64,000 nt of DNA. Source: Eukaryota sp. TZLM1-RC. Lineage: Eukaryota; Metamonada: BaSk clade. Below the pieces are notes generated by a model. It was given only the letters and a program-made list of their open reading frames with translations, was not told the origin of the DNA and ran no database searches. This document shows positions 50,890 to 61,112 of the stretch, one piece after another. Every line of letters starts with the position of its first letter. Position 1 is the first letter of the stretch. Where the stretch lies: the NCBI GenBank assembly GCA_040285825.1, contig JAUPSS010000008.1, positions 868,001-932,000 on the forward strand. Reading direction: 5' to 3'. Position numbers and translations under genes: made by a program.

Positions 50890-51513
50890 ATGTCTTCTTC
50901 ATATAAACTTGTGCTACTCGGTGAGGGTAGATCAGGCAAAACTAGTTTGACTGTTCGTTTTGTCAATGGAAGCTTCAATGATGGACAACCTTCAACCATC
51001 CAAGCCACCTATCTCTCCAAACGCATAGAGCTCAACAGTACACCAGTCACTCTTGCTATATGGGACACTGCGGGACAAGAACGTTTCCATGCATTAGGAC
51101 CAATCTATTATCGTGATGCAGATGGAGCTCTTCTCGTCTTTGATATTACAGATTTAGACTCGTTTGAAAAGGCGAAGAAATGGGTAAAAGAACTACGTCA
51201 ATTCGTTGGAAGCATACCAATAACCATTGCTGGTAACAAAAAGGACTTAGAACGTTCTCGAGCTGTGGAAGAAAGCACTGCCAAAGACTTTGCTGAATCA
51301 GTCAAGGCGGTCTACATTGAGACCAGTGCCAAAACTGGCGAAAACGTTGAGGATGCTTTTAGGTCGTTAGCCGAGAAGATGGTAGCTCAATCCGAAGCTC
51401 CCTCTACTTCCTCCTCATCAACATCAACTTCCAATGCAGCTCGTAGAAACAAAAACACTATTACTATTTCATACGATACACCTGCCCCTCAGTCCTCTGG
51501 TTGTTCATGTTAG
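50890..51513 (+). CDS. RAB21: Rab21-type small GTPase
   Basis: A 207-residue intact GTPase: P-loop LLGEGRSGKTSLTVRF, switch I STIQATYLSKRI, switch II LAIWDTAGQERFHALGPIYY, then RDADGALLVFDITDLDSFEK, AGNKKDL, ETSAKTGEN and C-terminal SSGCSC for geranylgeranylation. QAxxLxK(R/K) and RFHALGPIYYRD are characteristic of Rab21, which acts on early endosomes and integrin or cargo traffic. The residue after the first Gly-Glu-Gly is Arg-Ser where human Rab21 has Cys-Val. The hypervariable region is Ser/Thr-rich. Unlike Rab5 in this window it has no coding introns. It is convergent with thymidylate kinase, with 81 bp between stops. Confidence 0.92.
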   Translation: MSSSYKLVLLGEGRSGKTSLTVRFVNGSFNDGQPSTIQATYLSKRIELNSTPVTLAIWDTAGQERFHALGPIYYRDADGALLVFDITDLDSFEKAKKWVKELRQFVGSIPITIAGNKKDLERSRAVEESTAKDFAESVKAVYIETSAKTGENVEDAFRSLAEKMVAQSEAPSTSSSSTSTSNAARRNKNTITISYDTPAPQSSGCSC

Positions 51514-51594
51514 TCATAAGCTTATTTTGTTTGTTATTGTATCTTTTGTGTTTATAAAGTTTATTAAATATGCTGCTCATTTACACTCCACATC

Positions 51595-52257
51595 TCAACT
51601 TATATATGAATTAAACATTGTTCGCAACAAAGGATTCTGTTGAGTCACATTCTCTATGGTTTTCAGTACTATATCTTGAATAGCGTCTGCAATTACAGAC
51701 AATTCAAGTGTAGCATCTATATTGGTCCACGGTATTCCTTCAGCTTTAACTATAGTGGCTACTTGGTCAAATGCATTCTTCACACCACGTTGAAACTGCC
51801 GATCTTCATATCTCTCATCTCCAAAACCAGCACGTTTAGCCAACACATCTGGGTTGGCAGAGAGGAAAACAACCAAGTCAGGTGCCAATACACCTGCATC
51901 GGCTTGGACACATTTATAAAAGTCTAAACCCTTTGCTGCACTGTAAGCGACGCCAGAAAAGGCATATCTAGAACAAATAACGTTTGTTCCTGATAATAAG
52001 AGGGTTTTGATCTCCTGTTCCTTCTCTCTTCGGTTCTGTGCGAACAGCTGATGAATCTCCCAGTCAGTAAGGTGTATTTCTTGACGAAGATATTTGTTGA
52101 TAAGCTGTCCACAATGAGTAGTGCGGTCTGGGAAGTGTAAACATGTGGTCTTGATTTTGAGTTCAGACAGGGTGTTGAGCAGTAGTTCAAGCTGGCTACT
52201 CTTCCCAGCACGATCAAGTCCTTCTATGACAATAAAGGATCCCCTTTTGGACTGCAT
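51595..52257 (-). CDS. DTYMK: Thymidylate kinase (dTMP kinase)
   Basis: A 220-residue protein with P-loop FIVIEGLDRAGKSSQ, FPDRTTHCGQLINKYL (nucleotide-binding LID/DR segment), LFAQNRREKEQEI, VICSRYAFSGVAYSAAKGLD with the DRY-like SRYAFSG, and FLSANPDVLAKRAGFGDERYE (lid). It phosphorylates dTMP to dTDP for DNA precursor synthesis in the cytosol. Length and motif order match the eukaryotic enzyme. The C-terminal ~15 residues (QQNPLLRTMFNSYIS) are extra and may be lineage-specific. Confidence 0.95.
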   Translation of the reverse strand: MQSKRGSFIVIEGLDRAGKSSQLELLLNTLSELKIKTTCLHFPDRTTHCGQLINKYLRQEIHLTDWEIHQLFAQNRREKEQEIKTLLLSGTNVICSRYAFSGVAYSAAKGLDFYKCVQADAGVLAPDLVVFLSANPDVLAKRAGFGDERYEDRQFQRGVKNAFDQVATIVKAEGIPWTNIDATLELSVIADAIQDIVLKTIENVTQQNPLLRTMFNSYIS

Positions 52258-52441
52258 CAGATTTATTAGATTTTATGTGTACCAGTAATCATTGAATTAA
52301 ATATCTCAGTGCTTTCATTTAATTAAAAAATAAAATCATTTTTTGTAGTAAATTTATCGTAATAATATTTATCTTTTATGTTGGTAGATAAATTTTATCT
52401 TATTTATTATATTGTATTTTTATTCAAATAAAGTATCTTAG

Positions 52442-52544
52442 TACTGTGAATTTCACTTATTGTGCATTCTACTGTGAAATTCACTCCTGTTTTCAACTTT
52501 CTCAATGTCTACTCACAGGCTGTAAGAGACGTGTAGCGTCATTT
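52442..52544. repeat. 103-bp dispersed repeat R1, copy b
   Basis: Second copy of the 48453-48555 repeat. Here the inverted arms GTGAATTTCAC and GTGAAATTCAC are perfect (11 bp, loop ~16 nt), each nearly self-complementary. Flanks are AT-rich. Confidence 0.75.
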
Positions 52545-52619
52545 TTTTACGCAGAATTTTTAATTTATCTAATAAGGAATATGAAATCATGAAATACACA
52601 ACTAAAACTCCACATCCTC

Positions 52620-53050
52620 AAAATCTGACACTTTGGTTCAAAGAAGAAAACTTTATCCTGTAAGTGCTCTTGAATTTAAAGCTAAAAAAACATAGAAAAT
52701 ATGACAAAGATTTCGAAGAAGCTAATGCTGATAGAAATAGACCACTTATTTTTATTCCTTTCCCATTTTCGATAAACGGAAGACTATCAGTAGAAGCAGC
52801 AAATTTTTTGAATGATTTCCAAAAAATGGTTCAGCAAAAACAATGAAAAGTTTTGATATCCTTTTATGGCGCTCTCGAATTCAATTTGCCATAATTAATA
52901 AATTACCTCGGTTTCTCAATCGAATTAGAGAACCTTTAGCGAGACAGCAAGCAGATCAAGATTTTGTAGATGAAATCTTGGTTCAATGAATTTCGTCCCA
53001 TCAGTTATGATTTTATTTTGTCAAGTGTGGAAGTTCAATAAATAAAAATT
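52620..53050 (+). mobile_element. Non-LTR retrotransposon, family A, 5'-truncated copy
   Basis: Starts near TLWFKEENFIL/ALEFKAKK and runs through KHRKYDKDFEEANADRN, FSINGRLSVEAANFLNDFQK, a frame loss at QQKQ and the terminal DQDFVDEILVQ-stop, then an AATAAA-rich tail. Confidence 0.78.
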
Positions 53051-53927
53051 AGTATAAATAAATAAATTGTCAATAAATACCAATTAGATTATTTCAAAAA
53101 AAAACTAATCAAATACTTTCAAACAAACAATAATAGTTTAGAGTGAAATGATTATTTAATTTCATGATTTTTGAGTCAAACAAATAAATGCAATAATTTG
53201 GCAATTCAGCTTTAAAGACATCCTTGGTAACAATATTTGACTAAAAAAGGAAGTGCAATCGCCATTCATGAGATAATCAATAGACTAATTCTAAGATTAA
53301 TTCTGTGGAAGCTGTTGTTGATCACCCCACTGCTCAATGAAAAGCTCAAATGTGAAGATAAGACAGAGATAATGTGGGATAATCTACTTTCTCTTGAATC
53401 ATCCATCAATGTAAGCAATAGAAAGAGTGTAAAGATCAATGCAATAGCTTGAATTTTTGTAAGCAAAAGCCACATTTTTGAAGTTCTTATGACGTTTTCC
53501 TGGCACTTAGTCAGAACTAGCCCGGGTTTAGAAGCTAATTTAAAATATATTTTCACACAATAGATCAAAAGAAAAAAGAAATTCCACGATGACCAAATGC
53601 TAAATAAAAGTTTCAATTAATTTTACCGCGACCCATTAATTAATTGCCCCGAGCAAATGTTTATTCTATATGTAGAATCCTGAAACGAAATTTTGAACAA
53701 GTTCGAAAAGAATACACCCTAGTAAGAAGATAATCCTAGCTTTCGTTGTGTAATTTGGGTTCCAAAATATGAAAAAAATAAAAAAAAATAAACAAAAAAT
53801 TAAATAAAATTACTACTGATTACTAGCCTTGTGGTTTTGTCCCTCAGTCAAGATTTGTATTCGGCACAATGAAGATAACTCACAAAACACTAAAACATTG
53901 ACCTTAAAAATACAAAATTTATTGAAA
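53051..53927. other. No gene recognised
   Basis: A hydrophobic 116-codon minus frame (53266-53616) and smaller frames show no family features. The region is probably flank of MPS1. Confidence 0.4.
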
Positions 53928-55685
53928 TTACATTGACTTGGTTAATACATTCAAAACATCTTCAACAAGATCTTCTTCTTTCAACAATTGCAACAATCGC
54001 TTTCTAGCTAAACCAAAGTCAATACTCAGCAAGTTTTTCTCCAAAGAAAAAAAAGTTGCTCCAGAAACAAATGGATGGTCAAGGATATCTTCCACAGAAA
54101 GCCTTGATTCCACATTCCGAACTAACATGTTTTTTAGTAAATCAATCGCCAGATGAGATGCTGCAGGTGCTTCAGGGTATTCTATTGGCACAGAAGGGTC
54201 TGGAATCTTCCTCAATTTTTGATACATATTTGTGTATTGATCAAACGGGGGTCTCTTATAGATCATTTGATACAAAATGCAACCAAGTGACCAAACATCT
54301 GATTTTCTCCCAACTTTTAATATAGACTCAGTTGAGCTGGTTTCTTGGCCAACAATAGCTTCAGGCGCTAAGTAATTGAGGGTTCCTGCTAAAGTATTTC
54401 GATGAATATTGGTCGTATCAACAGAAATTGAACCAGCAATACCAAAGTCGATCAATTTTAATTGACCGGCAACCAACATGAAATTAGCAGGTTTTAGATC
54501 CCCATGAACAATTCTTTCTTCATGAATTACCTTGACTGACAGAACCATACGCTCAAAATACAGTTTAACAAAGTTGCTGGAAATACAAGAATTTTGGGAA
54601 GTTTCTCGTTGTAATAATTTATTAAGATCAATTTCACCAAACTCAAGAACCAAAACCATTGATGATTCATCCTCATAGAAATCCAAAAGGTCAATAATTA
54701 GGTCAGAGTCAGCAAGAATCTTGAGGAAATTGATCTCATTTCTAAACATTTCTTTTGTGTTGATATCACTAGGATCAAACTGAACAACTTTCAAGGCAAC
54801 CATCTTGAGATCTGGGTTTAACGCCTTAAAAACCCTTGAAGAACCACCCCTTCCTATTTGACCAAGTATTTCGTAATAAACATCATTGACAACCAAACCC
54901 CTTCTTGAATCTTTCTTTTCTTTTGGTTCATTAACAACTGTTTCCTTGGCAAAATTCCCTTCTTCCTGAGTTGTTTCAGTTTCTGGCAATTCAAACCTGA
55001 CCTTCCGCTTAGAGGGATCGTCAGTGGGAGCCTTTTGGGGGGCGGGGGTAGCAAAAGGTGAGTGAACGGATTGAGGAAAAGAAAAGTTTTCAGATTCCTT
55101 GATTGAAGGGGCTTCCACAGTTTCGTCCATTTTTTCTGGTCTCCCTATCTTTAATGGCTTCTTCCTTCTACGTAGAAGTGCACGGGGTCCTACAGAGCGG
55201 AGAACAGATGGCGTCCCTACACCATGTGAGGCTAACCGTTTACCAGGGGTAGCAGGGACAGGATCAGAGAGAGAAAGAAGGATTTCAATGGCAGCCAAGT
55301 CAGAGGAGAAGAGAGAATGTGTCTCAGGAGGGAGGGAGTTGACATGGGAGCGGTAGATGAGAGCAGCTTCTGATTTGTCAGAGGTTGCCTTGAGACGAAC
55401 ATAGTCGAGCCAGAGCCGGATGAAATCAGAATCAGAGTAGTCAGGATTTGTTTGGAGATGGCGTAGGGCATTGGAGTAAAGATCCAACTGAGCTAGAGGA
55501 GATGAAGTTTCATTGATGAGAGAAAGCCAAGAAGAAGCAGACGAGACATCAGATGGTCTTATGGGAGACTCTGAAGGAGATGATATGGAGAAAGAGAGTG
55601 ATGAGTTGGACGATGTGGACGTAGGAGTACTGCCAAGTTTGAGTTTATTGATACGGGAACGAAGATGGTCCACAGAATAACTCAT
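53928..55685 (-). CDS. TTK: MPS1/TTK-type dual-specificity kinase (spindle checkpoint)
   Basis: The start is placed at 55685 (MSYSVDHLRSRINKLKLG), giving 585 residues; upstream in-frame sequence looks like 5' UTR. Residues ~52-135 (LAQLDLYSNALRHLQTNPDY, FIRLWLDYVRLKA, AALIYRSHV) form the TPR-like region shared by Mps1 and Bub1/BubR1. A basic/SP-rich linker follows. The kinase domain spans 269-545: IGRGGSSRVFKAL, ALKVV with Lys299, IVHGDLKPANF with Asp396, LKLIDFGIAG with Asp413, AGTLNYLAPEA, KSDVWSLGCILYQMIYKRPP. HGDLKPANF, IDFGIA and SDVWSLGCILY are Mps1-specific. Mps1 phosphorylates KNL1 at kinetochores to start the checkpoint. No introns. Confidence 0.93.
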   Translation of the reverse strand: MSYSVDHLRSRINKLKLGSTPTSTSSNSSLSFSISSPSESPIRPSDVSSASSWLSLINETSSPLAQLDLYSNALRHLQTNPDYSDSDFIRLWLDYVRLKATSDKSEAALIYRSHVNSLPPETHSLFSSDLAAIEILLSLSDPVPATPGKRLASHGVGTPSVLRSVGPRALLRRRKKPLKIGRPEKMDETVEAPSIKESENFSFPQSVHSPFATPAPQKAPTDDPSKRKVRFELPETETTQEEGNFAKETVVNEPKEKKDSRRGLVVNDVYYEILGQIGRGGSSRVFKALNPDLKMVALKVVQFDPSDINTKEMFRNEINFLKILADSDLIIDLLDFYEDESSMVLVLEFGEIDLNKLLQRETSQNSCISSNFVKLYFERMVLSVKVIHEERIVHGDLKPANFMLVAGQLKLIDFGIAGSISVDTTNIHRNTLAGTLNYLAPEAIVGQETSSTESILKVGRKSDVWSLGCILYQMIYKRPPFDQYTNMYQKLRKIPDPSVPIEYPEAPAASHLAIDLLKNMLVRNVESRLSVEDILDHPFVSGATFFSLEKNLLSIDFGLARKRLLQLLKEEDLVEDVLNVLTKSM

Positions 55686-55859
55686 GTGAACTATATCATG
55701 GGGGTTGATAAATAATGTGTAAAAAAATAATAATAATAATGTGGTGATGGGAAATTCCCATAAGTACACGATTAATTTTCGTGTGGAACAATTACTACAA
55801 CTATCTGCTACACAGATACTGAGGCCTTTCATTACCACTCATTCAAGCTTCAGCAATCA

Positions 55860-57960
55860 CAAACATATTCAGACAAGCCAGCTTATTTCTATTGAAAAGC
55901 TTTGTTGAGCCTTTGTTCTGAGTTTGCAACTTTCACTGTTACAAGCTAATAAACCATGACATGTAGTAACTGGAGTCTTTTCTCTTCTATAGAATCTGAG
56001 ATCTGTTACTCTCAAAAACGTAGCAACCTTTTCAAAACAAACAGGATATTTTGTTGAAGTGAATGCTTCATTAACCATCAATACTTCAAATCCATTTCTT
56101 TTCAGAAATTGAATCCATCAATGCCTCGAGTAGGTCTCTGATGTTTCAAATTCTTGGAACCTTTTTTACCATAATCACCCATTAGAATTAAAGTGTCTTT
56201 TGGATTGCCAAACTGCTGAACAAGGCTTTTTAACAACCAACTTTCAGTCTTTTGCTTGTGAATAAAAGCTTGCATTTTATGAATGCTCCACAAGTCAAGA
56301 CTGTAAAGCTCAATTGTCAAAAAAAAACTTGCCGAAGTTTGGCAACCACAAAGTTGGAATAATCTATAAAAGTTGCTGAATTGGCAGCAAAGGTGGATAA
56401 TTCGGTGTTTGCATCTTCGATTGTCTGGTTACTGTCTTCCTCTGCCACGGTATTTTGGGTCGGCCATTTTGTTTGTTTTTCATTAATTCCAATTTTGAAA
56501 GACCAAGACATTTGGGTCATTCTCAACCATTTGTTCTTCTTGTCCTGATTCATCACCCTACTATTTCTTTGTTGTTCGGTTTCATTTTGAGGAACCATGG
56601 CCTATTCTTGATCAGTCTTTTTACTCGCAAAGTATAATAAATTACGTTTTCCAGGATCACATACAACTATTCGTTTATCGAAAATTTTCAACATCATCAA
56701 TATACAAATCAGAAAGACTGGCATTGTTGTCTGGTTTACTTTTCTGGGCTTCCAGATTTCGACGAACGAATTCCACTGCAATATTGTAACCATTTATGTG
56801 GATAATGTTGTTGAATTTATAGCTCTTCTGTTTGAACATTGGTTGGTTTAAATCGAGAATATTATACCAAGATTCAAATTGCTGATGTGGTTTGAATTTC
56901 GTAACTTGGGCTAGTGTATTGGATATTTTCAGCGTCTGTGTAGGTGATAAATCATCGAATAATGTTTGTTTAATAATTCTCCATAATGTTCTTGTATCAA
57001 TAGGAAAATATCCAGGGCCTACAGTGGTTGAAACAGGAGAAATATGATAAGGCTTTCTCTCTCTACTGAAGATATATTGGGCAATTGTAATTGCTGGTTT
57101 TAGGAATAATTGAGGATCTTTTTCAACAGCGTCTGCAAGAAAATGTATATCCACTTGAAATATGTTATCAACTAAATTCTCGTCAGTGACAAAATTCTCA
57201 ATTTGACAAGTAAATGGCTCAATAAGACCTTCAAATATGTCTCTAAGTTCATTGTTTCTTATATCATGTTGTTCATATAATTCGAAAAATTCATCATTCA
57301 GAAGGTCTGAAATATTTTCAGGATGATGAAACAGAGAACTCAAACAATCTCTATCATCAACTAAAAACAAGTTTTGTAATTGGCGAAGTCTAAATCTATA
57401 TAGTGAAATAATGGTAGATAATGGCGTTGCATACCCACCCAGCTTATACATTTCTGCTAACACATTTTCCACATCTGGTTTGTCAAAAAAGACATTAATA
57501 AATCGATTAATATGTGTTTCATATTTTAATTTCAAATTATTCTCAAAATTGGTAAACATTACTGGGCCCATATACTCAGGTGGGCAACTGAATCCATCAG
57601 TCGGAAATCGTGGAAAAAACTCAGGTTTATATCTCAAATGGGCTACATAACTTATAGTTTTGTTCAACTTTTGTTGTTCAAAGGTAGTCGACATTCTATA
57701 ATCTCCTTCACCATAAAGTCTTCAAAATCCTCTGGAAATGCACTCTTTGGTTTCATTATTTCTTCCCCATAATACTCAGCTGAAATATAACGAATTCTGG
57801 CCATTAATGATTCATATAATTGTGCAGATATTCGTGCTGGTATAAAATTGCGTTCAAAACGAGACTGTAAATACAGCTTTAAGCAACAAGTGGTGTGAAT
57901 ACGTAACTGTTGAAATTTTAAAGTAGTTTCTCTCAATTTGAGTATCACATTTGAGTTGAC
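55860..57960 (-). pseudogene. Decayed near-full-length Fanzor (RNA-guided TnpB-like nuclease)
   Basis: Five minus-strand frames line up as one Fanzor. N-terminal part 57664-57948 (FQQLRIHTTCCLKLYLQSRF, typical helical start); central domain 56675-57694 (LNKTISYVAHL...DLNQPMFKQKSYKFNNIIH); RuvC-I at ~56660-56690 (RIVVCDPGKRNLLYFA); a charged middle 56317-56598; ILMGDYGKKGSKNLKHQRPT then FEVLMVNEAFTSTKYPVCF, the GDW-like block and NE.FTS..C..C zinc finger start; and CHGLLACNSESC. The RuvC-III WNRD block is not visible after CNSESC. Breaks lie near 57680 (frame), 56700 (frame), 56600 (stop), 56320 and 56090. The Asp of RuvC-I survives. It lies 175 bp from the MPS1 start, head to head opposite to none: both are on the minus strand. 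Confidence 0.8.
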
Positions 57961-58094
57961 GGTTGCTCGAATGGTTTTATAAGATGATAAAATAAAATTG
58001 TCTTTCTAGAACAGCAGGAAAAGTATCAGACAAAATATTCAATCATGAAGTCCAAATAATGGTTAATTTTATCTCAATAAATATTCCAGTTTTT

Positions 58095-58790
58095 TTAAAA
58101 AAAATATTGAATCGAATTTTGTCTCAGAGTAGAAATAGCTAAAGAATCAATTGGCAAAATATGGGAAAATTCCTGATGAAGTTTGGTTTTCTTTTCATTT
58201 ATCATTTTATCTGCCAGATTGCTTAATCCATGTCCGTAGGGTATTTTTATGAATTTTTTGGCAAATACCAAAGTATCTAAAAGAAAAAAGCAATTTTCCC
58301 TGATGACAACTTCTCTCCATCTCGGTGAAAGTTGATTGAGTACATCAATTGCTGTATCATCTGGAACAGTGGGAAAAATTAAATCAAAATAATATAATCT
58401 ATTTTTTAAAACCTGTAAATCAAACTGTATTAAATTGTGATTAAGAAAACAATGGGGTTGATGATTACCAATAAGGTTTAAGAACCTACGAAGCAAGGTT
58501 TTTTCGTCAGAGAATATTTCTGCCTGAATATCCATATCAATGTCTGGTAATCTAATTTGAGGTCTCATTGGACTCTCTCCCTCTCTGTTTCGACGGAACC
58601 TAAACAAATGCTTGCTTCCCTACTTTCTACTCTATCTACAATTCGTCAAGTATATCACATACGGGGCTCTGCAATATATCAACTGACACATCTCAAAGTC
58701 AAACAGTATGTTGTACTGATAATGGTCTATTCATAAATCATTATGTTAATTAGGTAGTATTTGGCAAGAGCCCAGCCTTTTTTGTTCATC
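58095..58790 (-). pseudogene. DEDD-type 3'-5' exonuclease remnant
   Basis: The open part 58095-58607 has NHNLIQFDLQVLKNRL (Exo II, NxxxFDxxxL) and LLDTLVFAKKF...YGHGLSNLADKM, an Exo III-like region without a clear HxAxxD. A separate frame near 58720 reads LFDFEMCQL, which could be Exo I (DxE), separated by stops. It sits 147 bp upstream of the Fanzor remnant on the same strand, so both may come from one mobile element. Similarity to DnaQ-like proofreading exonucleases is by motif only. Confidence 0.45.
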
Positions 58791-59631
58791 TCATAGAGCA
58801 TGAACCATATTGAATATTGTTGAAAAATGTGCTACACTTCTCGTTAAAATTTGAATAGATTAAATAAAAAATAAACTTTATTTGTTTTGAATATCATTAC
58901 TCATAAATTCTAAAAGTTCACAATGAAAAGTGATGGACTGAGCTTTTTGTGTTATGAAGGCAATTTATTATCATTGGTGTGTGTTTTGAGATTCCCCATG
59001 ATTTTCATTTTGATCATAGTTAAGAGATTATACTTTCTGTATAATGTCTACAATACGGTTACATGATCACACACATTGAATCTACGATATAGGTCCCTAA
59101 TTCAATAACCATATTTGTAGGAATTGATGCTGCTAATCCAATTTGATAAGATTTCTTGATCGCGATGTCAAATTGTTTATTTTTGGTTCTCTATTTTTGC
59201 AAAATCGCCTTTAATTCAACTAGTTAATTCATGGGTTGTTGACATCTCTTTGAGCAAAAGACGATGAATACTTGGCATTATTTTGTTTTGTTTTTTGAAA
59301 CTTCAGTCATGTGAAATTCCAAACAAGACCGTGCAGAACTGTGAGGTGATCAATTGGTAGTGATACGACAGGATACATAAAATAGACCAATATCAAGAAT
59401 GTATGCATGCAACAGATGTTTTCAGACATATCCTATGGGTATCTAAGACCCTCCCATAAGAACACCATGTCTGAATAGCAGGTGCTACCTTACATCTGAA
59501 AGTACTTTGCAGGATGTTACTACATAAGCAGTTTATCAGGCATAGATGTTAGGCATTAACATTCCTAAAGAATCTCGTAAATAGAATATCTCTGAAGTTG
59601 TTGACAAGATGGTCTATATTCTTGGTAGTTA
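58791..59631. other. No gene recognised
   Basis: AT-rich upstream region of the glycosyltransferase. No element or RNA gene seen. Confidence 0.4.
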
Positions 59632-61094
59632 ATGTTCACGTTTCTACTTGTCTTCAATGCACAAGCAATAGTGGCTGTCTGTGTTCTTTCCATTATTGTT
59701 GCAGTACAAAACCATTACAGGAAGGCTGTCAGAAGGACACCAACCTCACGAAATCAAAGCCCGATGCTGTCCATCGTTTCAGTGTGCAAAGGAATACATG
59801 ATAGTTCCGTTGCTAATTGGAAGGCTTCACTCAACCTAACCTACAATGGTATCCTTCAACATATTTTCGTTGTTGAATCTGATCAAGATCCTGCATATTC
59901 CCAATTACACTCACTTTGTGAATCCCATCAAAACGCAAGACTGGTCATTGCCGGATTGTCATTTCATAACGCACAAAAAATCCACAATCAGCTTTGTGGG
60001 GTTGCTGAATGTTCTCCTAGATCAGAGTTTGTTCTATTTGTAGATGGTTTGTATTTTGGTTAAACCTCAACTCAGACGACATTAAAGTTCATCAAGGGGT
60101 TTTAGAAGAACTTGTTGCCTCATTTGATGATCCAAAGGTACTTGCTGCTACTGGCTATTGCTTTGAACTACCAACACAATTTTCAGAATTCTGGGGACTT
60201 CCTCTGATGATTTATCGTCTGTTGAATCTAGGAAGTTTCTCTGGACAAAGACCAAAGTTCATGTGGGGAGGATTCATGATGTTTAATCTTGACACATTTC
60301 GATTAAACCTTTACAACATTGTGGATGTGTGGAGAAATGGTGGCTATAGTGATGATATGGCCACCGTTGCAATCACAGAGCAGTATGGTCGTACCATTGC
60401 AAGCTGCAGTTCAGCCATTTTCCCTAATGTTCTATCAAAAAGAATTTCATTTGCAAATTATTTTGATTTTATTTCTCGTCAGTTATTTGTATGTCTAACT
60501 TATTCATCCCTAAAGAATAGACTTCAAAACCTATGTCTACTTGTTTTAAACCCTCTTTCCTTCATAGGATTCGGGTTGCCGGTTGTTCTTTCCATGTGCT
60601 TTGGAGTTTACTATTTGTTGGCTCTAGCATTGCCATCAATTCCTCTCATAGAAGTTCCTTTATCATTCACAATATCCTGCATTTTCCTTTCGATAAGCCT
60701 TGTTGTGATAACCTCCATTCTGATTTCACTAGTTAAAACTTTATCCAATGGAGTCTCTGGAGCAGCAGAAAATAATGAAGATTTGAATTACAAACTGCCC
60801 TTTTTCGCTACAATGATGGCTTTAATTGTTCACTTAAAAATTGCAGCTTTTGCATCAATTTATGTTTCTTTTAAAAAAACTATTAAATGGGCTGGAGTTA
60901 TTTACAAGAGAAGAAAAGGGAGAATAGTAGAGGTAAAAAGACCTGGCTACAACGTTTCTGCTAATGAATCCCTCAAACAAACGTTGATAAATGATTCAAG
61001 AAAAGGACTGGTTGTTGGTGGAAGATATCCAAAGTGCATTAGATCTAATGTTGATAGTTCAGCAGGTATTGGGCGATTTGAATGGGAAGAGTAA
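59632..61094 (+). CDS. Ceramide glucosyltransferase-like glycosyltransferase (GT21), one 29-nt intron
   Basis: Removing a 29-nt GT-AG intron (60047-60075, starts GTTTGT, ends AACTCAG) joins LFVD to DDIKVHQG and restores the DxD-type motif FVDDDIKVH in a 477-residue protein. An N-terminal membrane anchor (AIVAVCVLSIIVAV) precedes SIVSVCKGIHDSSVANWKAS and HIFVVESDQDPAYSQL, the GT-A lead of GT21. Next are FMWGGFMMF, GGYSDDMATVAI (acidic catalytic region) and three C-terminal membrane segments. GT21 enzymes make glucosylceramide at the Golgi. The (Q/R)xxRW motif of standard enzymes is not seen near SRQLFVCLTYSS, so the sugar or acceptor may differ. The start at 59632 is the first ATG of the frame. 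It is convergent with TRAPPC13. Confidence 0.78.
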
Positions 61095-61112
61095 AAGGAA
61101 ATAAATATACAA

